NCBI GenBank assembly: GCA_030666865.1
Contig: DAOUWZ010000001.1
Location: 1-44,752 of the forward strand
Direction: 5' to 3'
DNA from: a bacterium
GTDB taxonomy: Bacteria > Patescibacteriota > Patescibacteriia > S139-126
Length of the DNA: 44,752 nucleotides
Made by a program: the position numbers and the translations under genes. Positions 26,987 to 35,772 of the stretch are shown piece after piece (the first letter of the stretch is position 1; every line of letters starts with the position of its first letter). The notes under the pieces were generated by a model. That model searched no databases. It was not told the DNA's origin and saw only the letters and a program-made list of their open reading frames with translations.

Positions 26987-29365
26987 TTAATCTAATTTCT
27001 CCCTTAATCCACCCAACCACGCTTTAGCTATTTCTTCAATATTAATATTAATAATTGTTTTATTATTATCTTTTACTATTATTTTATTACTATAAGTAGC
27101 CTTACCAAACAAAATTAATTCAATGTCATAATTTTCCGCAATCTTTTTCACTTTATCGGCTTGCTTGGTTTCCAATACAAAACCCCCAGTTTCAGAAAAC
27201 AATTTTTTCCAGGTCTGAAAAACCTGTCCTGAGCTTGCCGAAGGGCCTACTTTATCTAAATCAACATCCAAACCGATTCTATTTTTTCCATTTCCTCCAA
27301 ATGCCATTTCGGAAAGTGTGGTAGCTAGTCCGCCATCAGAAATATCATGACAAGAATTTATTAACCCTTGATCAATCATATCTACTACGGCATTAATCTC
27401 ATTTTCAACCTCTTTAAAATCGGGCTGAGGTACATTGGCACCAATTTCATTATACAACTGATAGTAAACACTACCGCCAAGTTCATCTTTTCTTTGACCG
27501 ATTAAAAACAGTTCACTATCCGCCTCTTTTAGCTCCATAGTTATGGCTTTGCGATAGTCAGTCAATTTCCCCATACAAGCAATAATTGCTGATGGATCAA
27601 CTGCGCCTGTTTTCGACTCATTATAAAAACTGACATTCCCAGAAACTACTGGTACTGGACTATCTGGATATTCTTTTAAATGTATACCTTCGCAAGCTTC
27701 TGCTACCCCTCTAACCCCTTCAGTAAATTGCCACATTTGCTCTGGTTTTTCCGGATTACCATAGTTTAAACAATCAGTAATCGCTTGCGGACTGGCACCG
27801 ACCGCAGCGACATTACGAAAAGATTCAACCACTGCATTAACTGCTCCCCAATACGGACTAATCCGAGAATACAAAGGATTGGAATCAACTGATAAGGCCA
27901 TACCAGTATTCTTTACTGCCTCAGAAATATCTTCATCAATCAACGGTTTTATCACTCCGGCATCCGCCTGACCTGACTCAATTACGCCAATACCCTGCAC
28001 AGACTTATCATATCGTTCATAAATGGGAGAACGATTAGCAATATTTTCATGCGCAAGTATTTTTAGCAATACTTTATTGTAATCATCTATCTCATCTAAT
28101 GCTGGTTCTTGCCAATTATTTTCCGGCGCGCTAAAGGGACGATCATATTGCAGACCTTCCGTCAGGTCACAAGCCTTGCAATTAATAATTTTTTCTTCGC
28201 CTTTATATTTAACAACATACTGTCCACCATCTTTTATCTTACCAATAACTGACGCTCTAGCACCTTTTGATACTTTAGGCAGTGCCCAATCTTCGTTATA
28301 ATGTTTTAAAATGAGCGGAGTAACATCAGGATGCACTGTCCAAATAAATCTTTCTTGAGTTTCCGCGGCAAGTATCACCTGCGGTGGCAGATTATCCATA
28401 CTAACATGTATTTTATCTACCTCTACTTCCGCACCATATCCACCAGCATCAGCAATTTCTACTGACGCACATAAAACCCCGCCCGCTCCCAAATCTTTGA
28501 AGCCGACTTGATCAATTAAATTTTTCTCTTTTAAAACTCCAAACAACTGAAGGGTTGATTCCAATAAATGTCTTTTCAAAAAAGCATTAGGTTCTTGCAC
28601 TGCGCCCTTATTAGCTTCTTTATCTTTTTCATCCAGTTCAAACGAAGCAAAACTAGCCCCGCCAAATCCGGAATTATCAGTTGGCTTGCCAACTAAAATA
28701 ATATCATAGCCATCAGCATTTTTTGGCGCCTTGGAGTGAACAATATCAGTATCTTTTACTAAACCCAGAGCAACTACATTTACCAGACAATTTTCATTGA
28801 ATGAATCATTAAAATACAAATCCCCGGCAATATTTGGAACGCCAATCGGATTGCCATACCCGGAAATACCAGAAACGACTCCGCCGGCAATCCATTTTGT
28901 TTTATTGGATTCAATCTCACCAAACCGCAAAGGATCAGCCACCGCAATAACTTTAGCACCCATACAACAAACATCCCGCACAATCCCGCCAATTCCAGTC
29001 GCTGCCCCTTCATAGGGCACTATTTGTGAAGGATGATTATGACTCTCATGCGCAATTACAATTCCATAGCGCACCCCATCGTACCGCGCTAACTCCACAA
29101 TCCCAGCATCTTCTTCCGGACCTTGGATGACATTTGGTCCGTCAGTAGGCAACTTTTTCAAAAATTGCTTAGAAGTCTTATAAGAACAATGTTCTGACCC
29201 TTCAATTGACCAAGCTGTAGCCTCTGTTAAAGTCATTGGTCTTTTTAAAATCTCCTCTTCAATTTTCCTTGCCTCCTCTACTGTCAGAGTAATTTTATAT
29301 TCCTTAAACAGCTCTAATACCTCTTGGTCAGACTTATTTTTTAATTCTAAAATTTGCTGTGTCAT
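26987..29365 (-). CDS. purL: FGAM synthase, small-type PurL
   Basis: ATP-dependent amidotransferase subunit of the fourth step, 792 residues. It is the small PurL form, which needs separate PurQ and PurS. The N-terminal region has LTEATAWSIEGSEHCSYKTS and the nucleotide/metal segments IAHESHNHPSQIVPYEGAATGIGGIVRDV and NPIGVPNIAGD. The second repeat includes PVVSGNVSFYNES and SCHDISDGGLATTLSEMAFGG. Residues 707-714 (GPSASSGQ), between DLDKV and VFQTWKKLFSETGG, are encoded by a dispersed palindromic repeat (27223-27247) inserted in frame at a surface position. It is translated together with purM. It is separated from purA by 245 nt with an inverted repeat, and a promoter may lie in that gap. 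Confidence 0.97.
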   Translation of the reverse strand: MTQQILELKNKSDQEVLELFKEYKITLTVEEARKIEEEILKRPMTLTEATAWSIEGSEHCSYKTSKQFLKKLPTDGPNVIQGPEEDAGIVELARYDGVRYGIVIAHESHNHPSQIVPYEGAATGIGGIVRDVCCMGAKVIAVADPLRFGEIESNKTKWIAGGVVSGISGYGNPIGVPNIAGDLYFNDSFNENCLVNVVALGLVKDTDIVHSKAPKNADGYDIILVGKPTDNSGFGGASFASFELDEKDKEANKGAVQEPNAFLKRHLLESTLQLFGVLKEKNLIDQVGFKDLGAGGVLCASVEIADAGGYGAEVEVDKIHVSMDNLPPQVILAAETQERFIWTVHPDVTPLILKHYNEDWALPKVSKGARASVIGKIKDGGQYVVKYKGEEKIINCKACDLTEGLQYDRPFSAPENNWQEPALDEIDDYNKVLLKILAHENIANRSPIYERYDKSVQGIGVIESGQADAGVIKPLIDEDISEAVKNTGMALSVDSNPLYSRISPYWGAVNAVVESFRNVAAVGASPQAITDCLNYGNPEKPEQMWQFTEGVRGVAEACEGIHLKEYPDSPVPVVSGNVSFYNESKTGAVDPSAIIACMGKLTDYRKAITMELKEADSELFLIGQRKDELGGSVYYQLYNEIGANVPQPDFKEVENEINAVVDMIDQGLINSCHDISDGGLATTLSEMAFGGNGKNRIGLDVDLDKVGPSASSGQVFQTWKKLFSETGGFVLETKQADKVKKIAENYDIELILFGKATYSNKIIVKDNNKTIININIEEIAKAWLGGLREKLD
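27223..27247. repeat. TGTCCTGAGC..GAAGGGC repeat inside purL
   Basis: The core TGTCCTGAGCTTGCCGAAGG matches TGTCCTGAGCGTAGTCGAAGG after tRNA-Cys (41313-41335) except for the central bases. In purL it keeps the reading frame and adds eight residues. Confidence 0.8.
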
Positions 29366-29428
29366 TTATAAATATAATTAATTTTATTAACACCTATTAA
29401 AATAAGTATAATTGAGACGATTGTTGAG

Positions 29429-29497
29429 CTAAGCGAGGCTAAATGCCTCGCCTACGCGATACATAATGATTCGCGTAGCTGAGGCATTTAGCCTTAG
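29429..29497. repeat. Long inverted repeat between purA and purL
   Basis: Arms of about 27-31 nt (29429-29459 and 29471-29497) share AGGCTAAATGCCTC and CTACGCGA with a few mismatches, around a 10-nt loop. Each arm also contains the smaller palindrome GAGGC-TAAAT-GCCTC or its partial copy. It is not followed by a T-tract, so a terminator is unlikely. It sits in the only large gap of the upper purine block. Confidence 0.75.
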
Positions 29498-29610
29498 TAT
29501 AAAGGCTGCGTTTTAAGTATCTTTAACTTGTATTCCCTGCCCGTTGGCTTATTTTATATAAAACGAGCTGAATTTCGTTACAAAATAATTTTGTAACCAT
29601 TTTAACTAAC

Positions 29611-30909
29611 TTATTTCAAAATAGTATCGTTTCTTTCTGGACCGACCGACACCATTTCAATTGGAACTCCTAAATCTTTCTCTATAAAATCTAAATATTT
29701 TTTCATATTAATTGGCAATTTCTGATAATCTCTAGTCTTATGATAATCTGCTGACCAACCGGTAAAAGTCTTAAAAACTGGCTGACATTTTTCATAAACA
29801 GACAAATCAGCTGGCATTTCTTTTAATATCTTTCCTTTATACTTATAACCAGTACAAATTTTTACTTCTGATAAAACATCTAAAATATCTATTTTGGTAA
29901 TAGCGAGAGAACTTAAACCGTTTACCCGAACAGCTAATCTGAGCTGCACTAAATCCAGCCAACCAATCCGCCGTGGCCTGCCAGTAGTTGTTCCATATTC
30001 TCCGCCTACCTCGCGAATTAAATCCCCAGTATCGTCAGTCAGTTCAGTTGGTAAACAGCCACCACCCACTCTAGACAAATAAGCTTTGACTACGCCAATT
30101 ACCCGATCAATTTTTTGGGGAGCAAAACCGACGCCAGCACAAACCGCGCCAGCTATGGTATTGGAAGAAGTGGTGTAAGGATACAGACCATGATCAACAT
30201 CCAGCATTGCTCCTTGCGCGCCTTCAAATAATATTTTTTTATTCTGGTTATATGCCTGATCAAGCTCTATTGAAGTATCAACTACCAGTGGTCTTATTTT
30301 TTTTCCTATTTTAACAAACTTTTGATAAATTTTCTCCTTATTCAATCCTTTACTGTTATGATAGAGGGCTGATAATTTTTTCTTTTGCAGGTCAAATAAT
30401 AAATCAAATCTTTTTTTAAAAATTTGCTTGTCCAAAAGATCAACCACCCGGATGCCGACCCGACCCATCTTATCTGCATAAGTTGGCCAAATACCCCGCT
30501 GAGTTGACAAGGCTGATAAATTTTTTTTGGCCATCATTTGATCACTTTCGGTATCCATTAAAATATGAAAAGGAAAAATAAGATGCGCACGCTCGCTTAT
30601 TTTCAGCTTGATATTGATACCTAATTTTTTTAATTCCTGAATTTCTGCAAACAATACAAAAGGGTCAATTACTACCCCATTACCAATAACTACTGTGTTG
30701 TGTTTGTGTAGTACTCCTGATGGAAGTAAATGTAATTTTAAAACATGTTTACCATGCATAATAGTGTGGCCAGCATTATTACCGCCCTGAAATCTGACAA
30801 CATAATCGGTTTTTTTGGCATAATAATCAGTCACCTTGCCTTTGCCCTCATCACCCCACTGTGCTCCTACCACTACTACTGTTTGCCAATTTTTACTATT
30901 TTTTTTCAT
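29611..30909 (-). CDS. purA: Adenylosuccinate synthetase
   Basis: GTP-dependent condensation of IMP with aspartate, first step from IMP to AMP; 432 residues. The GTP/IMP loop GAQWGDEGKGKVTDYYA is at about 15-31, followed by the FQGGNNAGHTI catalytic His segment. LSTQRGIWPTYADKMGRVGIRV, FEGAQGAMLDVDHGLYPYTTSSNT, TTGRPRRIGWLDLV and the C-terminal guanine-binding region (TKIDILD, SVGPERNDTI) are intact. Its start overlaps the stop of the nudix gene by 4 nt, so folD, nudix and purA form a translationally coupled trio. Confidence 0.98.
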   Translation of the reverse strand: MKKNSKNWQTVVVVGAQWGDEGKGKVTDYYAKKTDYVVRFQGGNNAGHTIMHGKHVLKLHLLPSGVLHKHNTVVIGNGVVIDPFVLFAEIQELKKLGINIKLKISERAHLIFPFHILMDTESDQMMAKKNLSALSTQRGIWPTYADKMGRVGIRVVDLLDKQIFKKRFDLLFDLQKKKLSALYHNSKGLNKEKIYQKFVKIGKKIRPLVVDTSIELDQAYNQNKKILFEGAQGAMLDVDHGLYPYTTSSNTIAGAVCAGVGFAPQKIDRVIGVVKAYLSRVGGGCLPTELTDDTGDLIREVGGEYGTTTGRPRRIGWLDLVQLRLAVRVNGLSSLAITKIDILDVLSEVKICTGYKYKGKILKEMPADLSVYEKCQPVFKTFTGWSADYHKTRDYQKLPINMKKYLDFIEKDLGVPIEMVSVGPERNDTILK

Positions 30910-31370
30910 TTTATTTGTTGTCCTAAATATTTAAACGGTAAATTATTTTCTAAGTCTTGCCAAAATTTATTTTTTAAAATTTCTGGAAAAACATTTAAAT
31001 TTTTCAACTCATTATGACTTAACCATTTCACATCTTTAATAAAATAATAATCCTCATCCTCAACTATTAAATTATCCAAAGTTATCTTACCTTGATGTGA
31101 CTTAGCTAATATAAATAATTCAATATTATGATTGTTATGTTCCTTATCTACAAATTCCCTAATATATAAAACTTTATCTAATTCAACATCAATACCAGTT
31201 TCTTCTTTAGTTTCACGCTTAGCGTTAATAAAAATATCCTCACCTTGTTCTAAACCACCACCTGGCGGCACCCACCACTCCTGATTAGTTTGAGGATCGC
31301 AATGTAACACCATAAGAATTTTCTTTTCATTATTAATAACTATTGCCGCTGATCTAATACGATGATTCAT
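30906..31370 (-). CDS. NUDIX hydrolase
   Basis: 154 residues with a complete Nudix box, GGLEQGEDIFINAKRETKEE then TGI (G-x5-E-x7-RE-x2-EE-x-G). The upstream strand WWVPPGGG is typical of MutT/ADP-ribose-type members. The substrate cannot be inferred from sequence. Overlaps of 4 nt with both folD (upstream) and purA (downstream) indicate coupled translation. Hydrolysis of a nucleoside diphosphate derivative, or clean-up of a damaged nucleotide, would fit a nucleotide operon; that is inference. Confidence 0.85.
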   Translation of the reverse strand: MNHRIRSAAIVINNEKKILMVLHCDPQTNQEWWVPPGGGLEQGEDIFINAKRETKEETGIDVELDKVLYIREFVDKEHNNHNIELFILAKSHQGKITLDNLIVEDEDYYFIKDVKWLSHNELKNLNVFPEILKNKFWQDLENNLPFKYLGQQIK

Positions 31371-32212
31371 AAATTTTCTGCTACTTTAACTGTATTCTCT
31401 AATAATTTCGCTACGGTAATCGGACCGACTCCACCAGGTATTGGAGTAACCAACGATGCTTTTTGAGAGATAGAATCGTAATTAATATCACCATACATCT
31501 TACCATCAACAAAACAAACGCCGGCATCAACCACTACCACACCTTCTTTTACCATTTCACCAGTTACTAAATCTTTTTTACCGACTCCAGTGATGATAAT
31601 ATCTGCTGTCTTGGTATAGCGCGCTAAATCTTTAGTAGCCCGACCACAAACAGTCAAAGTAACAGATCTATGTAACAACATAGCAGCGAGTGGTTTGCCA
31701 ATAAGATCACCCCGACCAACTAAACAAATTTCTTTTCCAGCTAAATCAACTTGATAATAATCCAAAATTTCCATAATCGCTCCAGGAGTTGGCGGCACCA
31801 ATATACTTTCATTCATCATCACTCGCCCTAAAGCCAAATGAGACAGACAATCAACATCAATATTTATATCAATATGATTTACTATTTCCCGAGTATCCGG
31901 CCAAAGTCGTTCTGGCACTGGCAATTGCAAAATCATACCAGTCAATTTATGTTCAGCTTGAATTTTTATTAATTCGGCGATCAATTCATCTTTGGTAATT
32001 TCAACTGGAAAATCAAATTTAAAAAAGGTGATACCAACCCGCTCGGCTGCTTCACCTTTCTTTTTTACATAAGTATGTGATGGCTTATCATCGCCAACAA
32101 TAACGACGGCTAATGCCGCCTCCTTGTTTCGCTCTTTCAATCTTTTAGTTCTAAGTTCTAAATCATCCAAAATCTTTTGAGCAATTTTTTTACCCGCAAC
32201 AATTTGTGTCAT
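31367..32212 (-). CDS. folD: Methylene-THF dehydrogenase / methenyl-THF cyclohydrolase
   Basis: Bifunctional FolD, 281 residues, interconverting 5,10-methylene-THF and 10-formyl-THF, the donor used by PurN and PurH. Catalytic Tyr and Lys are in SHTYVKKKGEAAERVGI. GMILQLPVPERL, IDVDCLSHLALGR and PPTPGAIMEIL are conserved. The NADP-binding loop reads LVGRGDLIGKPLAAML (usually GRSxxVGxP), and the C-terminal TPIPGGVGPITVAKLLENTV is intact. It heads the folD-nudix-purA cluster; a candidate promoter lies 20-47 nt upstream. Confidence 0.97.
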   Translation of the reverse strand: MTQIVAGKKIAQKILDDLELRTKRLKERNKEAALAVVIVGDDKPSHTYVKKKGEAAERVGITFFKFDFPVEITKDELIAELIKIQAEHKLTGMILQLPVPERLWPDTREIVNHIDINIDVDCLSHLALGRVMMNESILVPPTPGAIMEILDYYQVDLAGKEICLVGRGDLIGKPLAAMLLHRSVTLTVCGRATKDLARYTKTADIIITGVGKKDLVTGEMVKEGVVVVDAGVCFVDGKMYGDINYDSISQKASLVTPIPGGVGPITVAKLLENTVKVAENL

Positions 32213-32231
32213 TGTTTTTTAATACATACTA

Positions 32232-32259
32232 ATTATATCAAACTGACACAATCTGACTA
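32232..32259 (-). promoter_or_regulatory. Candidate promoter of folD-nudix-purA
   Basis: Minus strand TAGTCA, 16 nt, TATAAT. The -10 is consensus and the -35 is poor. It lies 20 nt before the folD ATG within the 143-nt guaA-folD gap. Confidence 0.4.
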
Positions 32260-32355
32260 CCTAATAAATCTGTCTTAAATCTTAATTATATGTGGATAAA
32301 TCAAACTTAAATAATAAAAGGGTTACGTGTTGTATGTTTTATGTTACATATTTAT

Positions 32356-34227
32356 TTACTCCCACTCAATTGTCCCGGGAGGTTTATTGGTGATATCAAT
32401 ATAAATATAAGAAATAGTATCTAAATTTCTAATTCGTTTAACTATTTTCTCGATAACCTTTGCGGGTAGTGGATAAAACTTAGCGGTCATAGCTTCTAAA
32501 GATTCAACTGGTCTCAATACTAAACTTTCCCGACCATCAATTCCATAGGGAAGTAAAATTACTGGAAACTGCCAAATTTTATCATAAAGTCCAGCCATCT
32601 TTACTTCATTCATTACAATAGCGTCACACTCTCGTAATATACCCAATCTGTCTTTAGTAACCGTACCTGATATTAATTTAGTGGCATGTTCTTTTTGTTC
32701 AAAACTTCCTAGACTATAAATTTCCAATAATACCCGATTAACAGTCTTGAGTGAATTAGTAATTTTAGAAGACAATTCGCCTAACTGCTGCCAATTAAAC
32801 ACTTCAGAAGTCGGACTTCTTCGGAGAAGTCCGACTTCTGATAATCTTAAAACCGCGGGATGAGCATAAGTTCGATTATCTCCTTGTACTCCCACACTTT
32901 TAAGCGGTAATACATATGAATCATCAATCTCAGTGCTACTCATAGCAATAATCTCTTTTACATCTCTGTTAATTCTTTTCAATTCCTCCTCGGTAATATT
33001 ACTCTCGCCATCACTACACAAGACTCTAATCCCTAAACCTGGTCCAGGAAAAGGATGACGATTTATCAATTCCTTGGGCAGTCTTAATGACCTACCAATT
33101 TCTCTTACTTCATCCTTATAAAAATCCTTGATGGGCTCTACTACTTTCCCTTGTTGAATCAATTTCTGTATAGCATCTACTCTATTGTGATGCGTCTTGA
33201 TGGTATCGGCGTGCTTGGTACCGCCAGTCTCTATGGTGTCTGGATAAATTGTACCTTGTCCCAGTAGCCACTCATCCGGATTTAAATTCAGTTCACTTGC
33301 AACATTATCTTTAATATCAAGAAACGCTTGACCAATTACTTTTCTTTTCTCTTCTGGATCTATCACCCCTGCCAATTTATTTAAAAATTCATCGCCAGCA
33401 TCTTTGATATGTAAATTATCAAAGCCAGTTTGATTTAACGATTGCTTAATTTCTTGAGTTTCATTCTTTCTCATTAATCCAGTGTCAACATACATCCCAT
33501 ATACTCTATTTTTTCCTAAAGCCTCAATCAATAGTGCGAAAGCAACTGATGAATCAACTCCACCTGACACCAGCATAAATACTTTTTTATCTCGGACCTG
33601 TTTTTTTATTTGTTCAATAACTTCAGCTAATAAATTACTAGAATTCCAATCACCTTGTGCTCCGCAAATATCTAGCGCAAAATTCTCCAACATCTTCAAG
33701 CCATGAGGGGTATGAGTAACCTCAGGATGAAACTGCAGGCCATACATTTGTTTATTATCACTTCCCATAGCCGCAATAGACTTGTCAGAAGTAGTGCCAA
33801 GCACCTTAAAACCATCTGGTATTTTGGACACGCAATCACCATGACTCATCCAAACAGTCTCTGGGGATTCTAACCCCGCAAACAATTTACAACTGCCAAT
33901 ATTAAGACTAGCTTGTCCGTATTCACGATTACTGCTAACTTCTACCTCACCGCCAAAATATTTAGCCATCAACTGATGACCAAAACAAAGTCCTAAAACT
34001 GGCACTCCCAATTCAAAAACATTATCCTGATATTCATATTGTTCATCACCAGCAATGCCTGGTCCGCCTGATAAAACCACCCCGACTAAATTATCAATTT
34101 GACTAACATCATAATCAGCAGGATAAATCTTAGCCAACACACGGATCTGACGAAACCGGCGAGCAATTAGATGTGTGTATTGTGAACCAAAATCTAATAT
34201 AGCGACCTGCTGATGTTTATTAACCAT
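32356..34227 (-). CDS. guaA: GMP synthase, long form
   Basis: Converts XMP to GMP using glutamine. 623 residues, about 100 longer than E. coli GuaA. The amidotransferase domain has LDFGSQYTHLIARRFR, the nucleophile segment LGLCFGHQLMAKYFGG and FHPEVTHT. The PP-loop is LVSGGVDSSVAF. The C-terminal dimerisation domain is of the extended type seen in eukaryotes and some bacteria: after NRVLLEIYS there is an extra segment through CDAIVMNEVKMAGLYDKIWQ before the usual KPPGTIEWE end. Residues 463-475 (SEVGLLRRSPTSE) come from a perfect palindrome inserted in frame just after AVLRL. It diverges from guaB over 66 nt. Confidence 0.96.
   Translation of the reverse strand: MVNKHQQVAILDFGSQYTHLIARRFRQIRVLAKIYPADYDVSQIDNLVGVVLSGGPGIAGDEQYEYQDNVFELGVPVLGLCFGHQLMAKYFGGEVEVSSNREYGQASLNIGSCKLFAGLESPETVWMSHGDCVSKIPDGFKVLGTTSDKSIAAMGSDNKQMYGLQFHPEVTHTPHGLKMLENFALDICGAQGDWNSSNLLAEVIEQIKKQVRDKKVFMLVSGGVDSSVAFALLIEALGKNRVYGMYVDTGLMRKNETQEIKQSLNQTGFDNLHIKDAGDEFLNKLAGVIDPEEKRKVIGQAFLDIKDNVASELNLNPDEWLLGQGTIYPDTIETGGTKHADTIKTHHNRVDAIQKLIQQGKVVEPIKDFYKDEVREIGRSLRLPKELINRHPFPGPGLGIRVLCSDGESNITEEELKRINRDVKEIIAMSSTEIDDSYVLPLKSVGVQGDNRTYAHPAVLRLSEVGLLRRSPTSEVFNWQQLGELSSKITNSLKTVNRVLLEIYSLGSFEQKEHATKLISGTVTKDRLGILRECDAIVMNEVKMAGLYDKIWQFPVILLPYGIDGRESLVLRPVESLEAMTAKFYPLPAKVIEKIVKRIRNLDTISYIYIDITNKPPGTIEWE
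32804..32841. repeat. 17-bp perfect hairpin inside guaA
   Basis: TCAGAAGTCGGACTTCT (32804-32820), loop TCGG, then the exact reverse complement (32825-32841). In frame it encodes SEVGLLRRSPTS. Such a perfect stem is not needed by the protein, and short-form GuaA lacks the peptide. Confidence 0.88.
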
Positions 34228-34231
34228 ATAT

Positions 34232-34260
34232 TTGCTAGGACTTTTAATTTTCCGTATAAT
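34232..34260 (+). promoter_or_regulatory. Promoter of guaB
   Basis: TTGCTA, 17-nt spacer, TATAAT; the start point would be near 34267, giving a leader of about 27 nt. It drives guaB and the downstream NT-TruB fusion gene. Confidence 0.7.
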
Positions 34261-34276
34261 TAATTATAATAATCTA

Positions 34277-34305
34277 ATTATAAATAAACGCTTATGAAAC
34301 TACAA
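34277..34305 (-). promoter_or_regulatory. Candidate divergent promoter of guaA
   Basis: Minus strand TTGTAG, 17-nt spacer, TATAAT. The -35 lies over the first codons of guaB, so the guaA and guaB promoters overlap face to face and could interfere with each other. Confidence 0.5.
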
Positions 34306-35772
34306 GAATTAAAGCAAGGCACTACCTTTGACGATGTCCTGCTTGAACCTCAAAAATCAGAATATTCCCCCAGACAGGTTGATATAAAGACTAAGCTCAC
34401 TAAAAATATTTCTCTCAATATTCCATTAATGAGCGCGCCGATGGACACAGTAACAGAAAGCAAACTAGCCATTGCTTTGGCTTTAGAGGGTGGTATCGGT
34501 TTTATTCATAAAAATCTAAAACCTAATCTACAAGCTGAAGAAGTAGCTAAGACCAAACGTTTCCGTAATAGCTTTATAAATAATCCCGTAACCCTTACTC
34601 CAGATAAAAAAATTAAAGACGTGCTTAAAATTAGAAAAGAGAAAGGCTATAAAAACATCCCTATCACCGACAAACGAGGAAAACTCTTAGGTCTGATTAC
34701 CAAATTTGATTACTTTTGGCCTGAAGATGAAAATCTACCCATAAAAAAATTGATGAAACCTTTAAAAGAAATAACTATTGCTAAAGAAGGAATCAGTTTT
34801 AGCAAGGCTCGGGCAATCATCAAACAAAAAAAGACACCTGTACTACTCTTAACTGATAAAAAAAATTATATCAAAAGCATTGTTACTCGCAGTGATGTTG
34901 AAAAAAATCTGCGCTATCCTCTGGCGTGTAAAGATAATAACGACAGATTAAGAGTCGGCGCGTCTGTTGCTGTAAAAACTGACGCTCTCAATAGAGCTAA
35001 ACTACTAACCGAAGCAGGTGTAGATGTAATTGTTATTGATACAGCTCATGGACACACTAAAAACGTAATGGAAACATTAAAAAAATTAAAAACTGACAAA
35101 TTTTTCAAAAATGTTGATATTATTGCCGGTAATATTGCCACGGCAGCGGCGGCTAAAGACTTAATTGACTTAGGGGCTGACGCTATTAAAATCGGCATCG
35201 GACCTGGTTCTATTTGTACCACCAGAATAATAGCTGGCATTGGCGTTCCTCAAATTACCGCTATTCAAAATGCAGTTAACGGACGAGGTAAAAATAATAT
35301 ACCAATTATCGCTGACGGCGGCATTCGCTATTCAGGTGATATTGTTAAAGCATTAGCAGCGGGCGCTGATAGTGTTATGCTTGGTAATCTCTTTGCTGCC
35401 ACTGAAGAAAGTCCTGGTGAAATAATTTACTATAACGGAAAAATGTATAAAGTATATCGAGGCATGGGATCAGTAGAAGCAATGACACAAGGTTCTAAAG
35501 ATCGTTACGGTCAAAAAGATGAACAAGATGAAAGTAGGCTTATTCCAGAAGGAATTGTTGGCCAAACTTTATACAAAGGTAAATTAACCGATATTGTTCA
35601 TCAGCTTATTGGTGGACTTAAAAGTGGTATGGGCTATATCGGAGCAAAAAATATTAAAGAATTGCATCGGCAAGCACATTTTATTCAAATTACTCCTAAC
35701 GGACTAAAAGAAAATCATCCACATGATATCACTATCACCAAAGAAGCGCCCAACTATCAACGATTTGAATAA
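34294..35772 (+). CDS. guaB: IMP dehydrogenase
   Basis: Oxidises IMP to XMP with NAD, the committed step to GMP; 492 residues. Start [24 protein letters not shown] and SAPMDTVTE are conserved. A CBS pair occupies about 95-205. The catalytic Cys308 lies in [12 protein letters not shown], with [26 protein letters not shown] as the phosphate site and [10 protein letters not shown] followed by the flap around SKDRYGQ. It is adjacent to and divergent from guaA, which uses its product. The next gene overlaps its 3' end. Confidence 0.98.
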   Translation: MKLQELKQGTTFDDVLLEPQKSEYSPRQVDIKTKLTKNISLNIPLMSAPMDTVTESKLAIALALEGGIGFIHKNLKPNLQAEEVAKTKRFRNSFINNPVTLTPDKKIKDVLKIRKEKGYKNIPITDKRGKLLGLITKFDYFWPEDENLPIKKLMKPLKEITIAKEGISFSKARAIIKQKKTPVLLLTDKKNYIKSIVTRSDVEKNLRYPLACKDNNDRLRVGASVAVKTDALNRAKLLTEAGVDVIVIDTAHGHTKNVMETLKKLKTDKFFKNVDIIAGNIATAAAAKDLIDLGADAIKIGIGPGSICTTRIIAGIGVPQITAIQNAVNGRGKNNIPIIADGGIRYSGDIVKALAAGADSVMLGNLFAATEESPGEIIYYNGKMYKVYRGMGSVEAMTQGSKDRYGQKDEQDESRLIPEGIVGQTLYKGKLTDIVHQLIGGLKSGMGYIGAKNIKELHRQAHFIQITPNGLKENHPHDITITKEAPNYQRFE

